Source: Artemisia argyi
Taxonomy: Eukaryota > Streptophyta > Magnoliopsida > Asterales > Asteraceae
Reading direction: 5' to 3'
Assembly (NCBI GenBank): GCA_030686995.1
Contig: CM060707.1
Coordinates: forward strand, 81,911,472-81,975,471
DNA length: 64,000 bases
Below are positions 57,798 to 64,000 of this stretch, piece after piece. The stretch's first letter is position 1. The number at the start of each line of letters is the position of its first letter. The position numbers and the translations under genes are program-made. The notes below the pieces were generated by a model that made no database searches, was not told the DNA's origin, and worked only from the letters and a program-made list of their open reading frames with translations.

Positions 57798-58561
57798 TTT
57801 TAAAAATCGCGCCTAAGGCGCGCCTACTCCCTAAATCCCATGAGGCTCTAGCCTTTGGGATTTTTTTAGATCAAGGCTCACAACATGCATGAATCCCGTA
57901 AAAATCACAGCGCCTTGGGGATTTTTGCGCTTTAGCGCCTTGTGGATTTGTGCGCCTAGAAGATGTAACTGGGTTTTGGCCTTTTTTTTCTTAATAGTAA
58001 GATACATTTTGGGCTTACATGTTATATACATTTAGCCCTTTAAGTTATAAAGTATCTAATAACCCTAATATTTTGGAAAATAACTAAAACACACAATTAA
58101 CAAAGAACTATGTTTTTTTTGTAACCTAATATCTAAGAATAGTATCTTATTAACAGATACAAATGTTGTTTCTTTAGTGTTAAGTGTTACCAAACAACTA
58201 TAGATTTTTTATTGTTGATAGTTGATAGTTTGATACATGGTGATTAGTTATATTTTATAAGTCATAAACTCATATATTGTAATGTATATTCAGGAATTTA
58301 GGGTGGTTCATGGATTCTGATATGTTGCTTGCTTAATATTTTGGGTTTAAATGCTTTGTTAGATGTAATAACTATTAAGTGGCATTATGCAATGAATATT
58401 GATATTTTTGTGTTATTTAAGTTGCATAAGTTGTCACATATGTTAATAAAAAAACCTAAATGTATAGTGCGCCTCATATTTATGAATCCCGCGCCTAGTT
58501 TGCGCCTTGACTTGAGGCTCTTTGACCCCCTTTGCGCCTTAGTGCGCCTTGAGCCTTTCAG
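57798..58561. mobile_element. GCGCC-rich 764-bp insertion in the pol gene, duplication AACAATG
   Basis: AACAATG occurs at 57791-57797 and again at 58562-58568, as a target-site duplication of 7 nt (8 with one mismatch). The insert begins TTTTAAAAATCGCGCC and ends GAGCCTTTCAG. GCGCCTTAG/GCGCCTAAG words cluster at both ends and the middle is AT-rich. No terminal inverted repeat of normal quality and no coding frame. It could be a hAT-related MITE or a SINE-like retroposon; this type of repeat is, from memory, common in dicots. Confidence 0.65.
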
Positions 58562-58568
58562 AACAATG

Positions 58569-60005
58569 CTCCACAAAGTGAAGTGTTCTATCAACCTTAA
58601 TCTCATTTAGTGGCACATGCAAACTAGCATCCGCCAAACACTTCTTCAAATTAGACACGTGAAACGTATCATGCACACCTCTTAATTCCTCAGGCAATCT
58701 CAAACGATATGCCACAAGTCCAATCCTCTCCGTAATCTCAAATGGCCCAACATACCAAGGTGCTAACTTGCCTTTCTTACCGAAACGCACAACACCCTTC
58801 CATGGTGACACCTTCAACTTCACAAAATCTCCAACACTAAACTCCAAAGGTTTGCGGCGATTATCCGCATAACTCTTTTGATGATCTCTCGCAGCCTTAA
58901 GTCTTTCTTTAATCCGAAAGACCATATCCGTAGTCTCTTGTACCAATTCAGGTCCAATTAACTGACTCATCCTAACCTCTGCCCATAACACCGATGATCT
59001 ACACTTCCTTCCGTACAACATCTCGAACGGTGCACATCTAATGCTTGAATGATAGCTGTTATTATAAGAAAACTCAGCCAAAGGCAAATGAGTATCCCAG
59101 CTTCCTCCAAAATCAATGGCACAAGCACGAAGCAAATCCTCCAATGTCTGAATCGTTCGCTCACTTTGCCCATCGGTCTGTGGATGATAAGCAGTACTCA
59201 TATCCAACCGTGTATTCAAAGCCTTTTGCAACGACTGCCAGAACCGCAAAGTGAACCTACTATCCCGATCTGAAATGATAGACACAGGCACACCATGCCT
59301 TGCCACAATCTCATTTATATAGATCCTTGTCAACTTCTCCATCTTGTAATCCTCACGAATGGCCAGAAAATGTGCAGACTTCGTCAATCTGTCCACAATA
59401 ACCCATATCGTGTCATGTCCATTACTTGTGCGAGATAATTTAGTAATGAAATCCATAGTTATATTATCCCACTTCCATTCAGGAATTGGTGGCTGCTGCA
59501 ATAATCTAGAGGGTTTCTGATGTTCAGCCTTAACCTTCAAACAAGTTAAACATCGACTAACATAATCAGCTATCTCCCTCTTCATTCCCGGCCACCAATA
59601 AGCATCTCTAAGATCATAGTACATCTTATCAGACCCTAGATGAATCGAGTATCTCGTCTTATGAGCCTCATCCATGATCACCTTTCTCATATCTCCCACT
59701 AGTGGAACCCGTATTCGATCTAAGAAATATAGTCCACCATCTTCCTTCCTTTCCATCCGCTGATCTAAACCACGCAACATTTCAGCCACATGGTTCTCAT
59801 CCTTGAGAGCCTCCTCTTGTGCTGCCAATATCTTACTCTTAATTCCTGACTGCAATATTATGCTCATAGCTCGCATACGCCTTGGCTTAATTCTTTCTTT
59901 TCTACTCAACGCATCGGCCACCACATTTGCTTTTCCAGGATGATAACTAATGTCGCAGTCGTAATCAATTAACAACTCCATCCTTCTTCTTTGACGCATA
60001 TTCAA
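58569..60005 (-). pseudogene. element E RNase H end and integrase
   Basis: Minus-strand frame from 60005. RNase H end: [17 protein letters not shown] (residues 20-35). H2C2 zinc finger: about 118-155 (with HLGSDKMYY and CLTC). Catalytic core: about 180-300, with D205 in [14 protein letters not shown]246 in [10 protein letters not shown] and E282 in QSERTIQ, that is D and D(35)E. The GPF/Y-like [19 protein letters not shown] follows. The core triad is intact, but a stop (TAG for CAG, in FN*KELN at about 60006-60011) separates it from RT and the insertion cuts the tail. Integrase joins the cDNA to the host DNA; this copy can no longer do so as one polyprotein. Confidence 0.9.
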
Positions 60006-61439
60006 CTCCTTCTAATTAAAAATATGTTGAAGACTCTTATGATCAGTATAGACCGTACTCTTCGTACCATACAAATATTGTCTCCAATTCTTGAGAGCAA
60101 TTACCACCGCACCAAGCTCTAGGTCGTGAGTGGTATAATTCTTCTCATGAACCTTGAGTTGTCGTGATGCATAAGCTATCACCTTTCCCCTTTGCATTAA
60201 CACACATCCAAAACCTTGATTCGACGCATCACAATATACCACAAAATCATCTGGCCCATCCGGTAACGTCAGAATAGGTGCATTACACAAACTATCCTTT
60301 AATGTCTGAAAAGCCACTTCTTGCTCATCTCCCCACCCATACTTTTTATTCTTCTGAGTCAACATAGTGAGAGGCTTAGCAATCTTTGAAAAATTTTGCT
60401 ATAAATCTCCTGTAGTATCCTGCCAATCCTAAGAAAGATCGTATCTCAGAAGGTGTCGTAGGAGCCTTCCAATTCTTGATCGCTTCTATCTTGCTAGGAT
60501 CTACATGTATACCTTCACTATTCACTATATGACCAAGAAATTGCACCTCTTGCAGCCAAAATTCACATTTAGAGAACTTAGCGTACAATCTCTCATTCTC
60601 CAACAAGCCAAGTATTGACCTCAGGTGTTCCCCATGCTCTTCCTTCGACTTGGAGTAAATCAGAATGTCGTCAATAAACACAATTACGAATTTATCCAAA
60701 TTGGGCCTACACACACGATTCATCAAATCCATGAATACCGCTGGTGCATTGGTCAACCCAAATGGCATAATGGTAAATTCAAAGTATCCATAACGAGTTC
60801 TAAAAGCTATCTTAGGAATGTCCTCCTCATGCACTCTTAACTGATGATAACCAGATCGCAGATCTATCTTTGAGAAAATTCTAGCACCCTGCAACTGGTC
60901 GAAAAGATCATCAATTCTACGTAAAGGATACCGATTCTTCACCGTCAACTTATTCAACTCTCGGTAATCAATACACATTCTAAACGAACCATCTTTCTTC
61001 TTAACGAACAAAACAGGCGCTCCCCATGGAGAATGACTAGGTCGAATAAACCCCTTATCTTGAAGTTCTTTCAACTGTGCAGCCAACTCCTGCATCTCCG
61101 TAGGTGCCAATCGATAAGGAGCTTTCGCTACTGACGTCGCTCCAGGAATTAACTCAATACGAAACTCCACCTGTTGTATCGGCAGTAATCCGGAAAAATC
61201 CTCAGGAAAAACGCCCGAAAGCTCACACACTACTGGAATATCCCCCACTTTGGGTTCTCTAGACTTCGCACTCGTAAGGGATTTCGAATTCTTCTCCATG
61301 CTTTCTCCTTGTACTCGCAGCACACCACCACCCTCTAATGGAATTCGAACCACCTTTTCATGGCATATTACTTCAGCTTTATGCCTAGCCAACCAATCCA
61401 TCCCTATTACCACATCAAAGCTACCGTGTCCTAAGGGTG
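60006..61439 (-). pseudogene. element E reverse transcriptase and RNase H
   Basis: Frame 61413-60376 holds the [71 protein letters not shown] (catalytic DD present) and [12 protein letters not shown]. One extra T in a T run near 60395 shifts the frame (FSKIAKPL would be expected). Frame 60365-60012 goes on with [27 protein letters not shown] and [19 protein letters not shown] (RNase H). Between protease and RT (about 61440) another indel breaks the polyprotein. Residues needed for polymerase activity are present, so decay is recent to moderate. Confidence 0.9.
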
Positions 61440-62983
61440 TTACACTGTTAAGTCAATCTTAAATGCAACACCCTCTAACACGATAACACACTCACGAATA
61501 ACCTTATCAACTTCTACTTCTATACCACTAGCTATTTCAATCAAAATACTAGGTCTAAGTTCACTAAACTCAACACCCAATATTCTAGCAAATTCAGTAG
61601 AAGCAAAACAATAATCCGCACCCATATGAAATAACGTAGTAGCATAATGACTATTGAGAGAGAACGTACCAGTAATAACGTTCGGGTCTTGGCACGCCTC
61701 GCTTGTATTCATTGTAAATGCCTTTCCCTTAGCTGCATTTCTATTAAATCCTTGTCCTTGTCCTCCTTCAACAGTCAGCTGATTCCCAGGCTGTCCAAAC
61801 ATTCCAACAAGTTTGGGACACCCGTTACGCAGATGATCAGTACTACCACACTCATAGCATGCCCTGCGATTAACCCCTGTGCCAACCGAGTTGATTGGAG
61901 TCGCTTGAGTGATCACCGCACGACAGTCCCTAGCAAAGTGTCCAGGTTTGCCACACCTGAAACACACACGACATGTAGTGTTCTCGAGATGATAGTAACC
62001 GCACATAACACATCTAGGGGCATTACCCATATATCCCCTCTTCTCATTATTACCAGTCTTAGCCATAGAAACTGTTCCCACATAACCTGCTGCCATCATA
62101 GGACCGTTGCTACAAACCCCTTCCCTTTTCTTACTTTCTTATTGTCACCACTAAAACCAACTGTCTTAGTAGCATCACCCTCCTCTCGCTTCTTCTCTCC
62201 CGAATTTTCCAGTGTTCCACTCCTAACCGCTTCATCCGTCAATGCTCCAGCCTTTTGAATAGCACTTAGAAGCGTTTTTAGCTCAGTCGCCCTAACCATC
62301 GAGCAAATCTGTGGAACCAATCCACAGATATACTTCTCAATACGCTTCAATTCAGGAGTTACTAGATGAGGAACCATCCTAGCTAACTCATGAAACCTAT
62401 CAGTGTACCCCATATGATTAGCTCCAACCATAGTATGATTCCAGAACTCTTCTTCAAATTTATGCAGCTCATTGACTGGGCAAAACTCCTCCACCATTAA
62501 GGCTTTGAAGTCCTCCCAAGTCATACCCAAAGCCGCAGCCCGTCCCCTAGCCTGAAGTTGCGTGTTCCACCAAGTCAACGCCTTGTTAACCAAAGAACTA
62601 ACCGCATACTTAACTTTCTAGACCTCACTACATCCACTTATATCCATCACAGACTCCATTTTCTCTATCCATCGAGTGAGTGCAATTGCACCACCCTTTC
62701 CATCAAATTCCTTAGGCTTACAGGCCATGAACTCCTTGTAAGTACACCCATTATTTCTGCCTCCTCCACTTACAGCACCATCAGGATGAGCTCCACTGCC
62801 TATCTGCACACTCAATTGAGTCACAAGTTCAGGCATTAAAGCTTCTAGCTGCTGATTGATCATTTTCTGAAAGATAGGGTTGCTATCCCCAATAATAGTG
62901 TCGACTTCTTGGACTTCTTCGGTGTCCGGTAAGCTCCACTCATAGGTGACTTAGTGATAGGTCGTCTTGGTTTCCTTGGCGCC
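61440..62983 (-). pseudogene. element E gag and protease
   Basis: The probable gag ATG is at 62983 (MAPRKPRRPITKSPMSG). The frame is shifted before VDTIIGDSNPIFQKM (about 62900). Then follow ACKPKEFDGKGGAIALTRW and IEKMESVMDISGC, a stop near 62600, and VNKALTWWNTQLQARGR, LNELHKFEEEFW-like and YTDRFHELARMVPHL (gag core; 62593-62096). After another shift at about 62096 come knuckles CFRCGKPGHFARDC and CYECGSTDHLRNGC (CX2CX4HX4C, 62099-61440) and the protease site. There the expected FDSGADYSF-type motif reads FHMGADYCF, so the catalytic aspartate is lost. Gag packages RNA and the protease would release the subunits; this copy is defective in both frame and active site. Confidence 0.85.
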
Positions 62984-63680
62984 ATTTCCTAAAAACTCAG
63001 GACAATAGAACCATTAGAGACCATTCACAAGATTCCACAATCTCCATAATCCTACTCAATAATCTACCTCCCATCACATGAAACACTCTCAATCATATAA
63101 CCAAATAAACTCAACCCTACCACACATAAGCATATCACAATTGATTCAATGTAACATTGGCTGTAGGTACACATATGTCGTGATACATTTATAATTGTGT
63201 TGGCCACCCAAAATTTTAGATGTATCCTTCCACATGTGTACTTACTTCCAAAGCCACACCTAACAATAGTAACATCTTATAACAAATAGCACGCAACCAA
63301 TACTAACCAAAATATACTCCCATAATACACATAATATACACACCAAAATATCTAAACTCGCCCAAGGCTTCTCATTAAAACACGAGATAAATCCCAAAAA
63401 TTCGAAGGAATTCACATTCCAACATACAATCAGCATCAAAACAACTCAACAAAACCATAAAACATTAAAAACATAACATTGAAATCAAGTCGTACGCAGT
63501 TCGAGTCCTATCTAAGACTTAAAACGGTGTACGTGCAGTGGACTCCAAGTCCGAATCCACTTCCTCCTCCTCGCTCACCCATCCATTCTTATTTCCATGA
63601 TTCTGTGGTAGAGGATGTATTGCAAAATCATCTTCACGATCTCTTAACTCTTCATCTATCCTATCCAAAAAATCATACAT
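62984..63680 (-). other. element E leader, non-coding part
   Basis: Between the gag start and the small frame beyond. AC-rich on the plus strand, no PBS of the tRNA-Met type seen, no coding frame. The 5' LTR and PBS must lie right of 64000. Confidence 0.5.
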
Positions 63681-63980
63681 TCATCGGGGTCTAGCCCAAA
63701 CTACCCCATCATCTTCCAGAAACTGAGGACACCTGCATGGGTACTTGGTGGTGAAACCTTCCTTATCAGCTACCTTTGTCTCATATCTCTCCACCATTAC
63801 CCCATTCACATTCTCGAGTGTCAGCTTCTCTTCAATCACACATGGTACCATGCTAGCGGGGACTAATATCCTCCTGTTGGTTCTCTTCATCTTCCCAACT
63901 CTCTTGCTTCCCTTAGCAACTACAGTAGCCCAACGAAGCGTCTTTCGCGCAGGAGGTACCATTCTATAAATGACACACAC
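63681..63980 (-). CDS. 99-codon frame in the E leader region, unknown
   Basis: It starts with MCVIYRMVPPARKTLRW at 63980, with a second ATG (MVPPARK) at 63962. The first half is basic (KGSKRVGKMKRTNRRI), followed by EEKLTLENVNGVMVERYETK and KYPCRCPQFLEDDGV, and it ends ARPR. I recognise no domain. It may be a leader ORF of element E, the C-terminal exon of an unrelated gene captured or invaded by E, or chance. The frame is open up to the right end except for the last 20 bases, so what lies upstream is unknown. Confidence 0.35.
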   Translation of the reverse strand: MCVIYRMVPPARKTLRWATVVAKGSKRVGKMKRTNRRILVPASMVPCVIEEKLTLENVNGVMVERYETKVADKEGFTTKYPCRCPQFLEDDGVVWARPR

Positions 63981-64000
63981 ATGATGCTAAGTACAGGGTT

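Larger units (their letters stand above)
55038..64000 (-). mobile_element. chromovirus-type Ty3/gypsy retrotransposon E (Tekay-like), 5' LTR outside window
   Basis: Minus strand order from the right: leader, gag with zinc knuckles, protease, RT, RNase H, integrase with a chromodomain-type C-terminus, PPT, 3' LTR (57576-55038). The order RT-RNase H-integrase and a CHD-like tail place it among chromoviruses; the gag/pol text resembles Tekay (Del) elements. It is broken by frameshifts near 62940, 62096, 61440 and 60395, by stops near 62600 and 60008, and by a 764-bp insertion. At least 9 kb of it lies in the window. Confidence 0.9.

Noticed and set aside
60625..62839. Several plus-strand frames of 70-203 codons
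   Set aside because: Antisense to gag-pol of element E; their length follows from base composition of the coding strand.
58569..62983. Endogenous pararetrovirus (caulimovirid) origin of the pol region
   Set aside because: Integrase with D,D(35)E, a chromodomain-like tail, a PPT and an adjoining LTR are present. Movement-protein and coat-type regions are not seen.

Overview
The window is nuclear DNA of a flowering plant, most likely an Asteraceae species and perhaps from tribe Anthemideae. The direct evidence is AT-rich DNA with GT-AG introns, a plant-type F-box gene, a LINE, a MULE and several families of Ty3/gypsy LTR retrotransposon. The family assignment is inference: the gag-like and zinc-knuckle proteins resemble ones I remember as abundant in Asteraceae genomes. 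There are no prokaryotic features and no CRISPR array.

Host part (about 1-9800): a 5'-truncated LINE reverse-transcriptase remnant (1-1114, minus), a frameshifted actin-family exon fragment (about 1307-1467, plus), and the only host gene that looks intact, a five-exon F-box gene (2725-5675, minus, 377 codons plus stop). An AT-rich spacer follows, holding a tRNA-derived SINE, a small TIR element and a cluster of short repeats.

Retrotransposon nest (9852-54410): a Mutator-like transposase pseudogene is split into a left part (9852-11284) and a right part (54209-54410) by about 43 kb of nested insertions. The order can be rebuilt from target-site duplications (TSDs). Element A-minus (11285-54208) entered the MULE. 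Element A-plus (11386-44653, TSD TGTAG) entered the 3' LTR of A-minus. Element B-plus (12776-31958, left end deleted) entered the gag region of A-plus. A complete 7172-bp element D (21582-28753, TSD CCCAC) entered the 3' LTR of B-plus. Solo LTRs decorate the nest: a B-type one (15722-19963, TSD GGTGA), a distant B relative (33811-37506, TSD GTGAA), a D-type one (40447-43831, TSD ATATG) and an unclassified one (47275-49064, TSD GCGAA). A and B use a tRNA-Asp-like primer site, as Athila-type Ty3/gypsy elements do. They carry only gag, protease-like or zinc-knuckle proteins, with no reverse transcriptase or integrase, so they look non-autonomous.

Right part (55038-64000): the 3' LTR and most of the body of a chromovirus-type (Tekay-like) Ty3/gypsy element E on the minus strand, with gag, protease, RT, RNase H, integrase and chromodomain. 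It is broken by frameshifts, stops and a 764-bp GCGCC-rich insertion; its 5' LTR lies outside the window. The U5 end of E resembles that of element D, so an E-like chromovirus may have supplied the proteins that mobilised D.

The points most worth a second look are the five-layer nest, the young coding-free element D, the array of TGACGGCGTCA palindromes just upstream of the TATA box in the A-family LTRs, and the two tandem degenerate retropepsin-like domains of A-plus.
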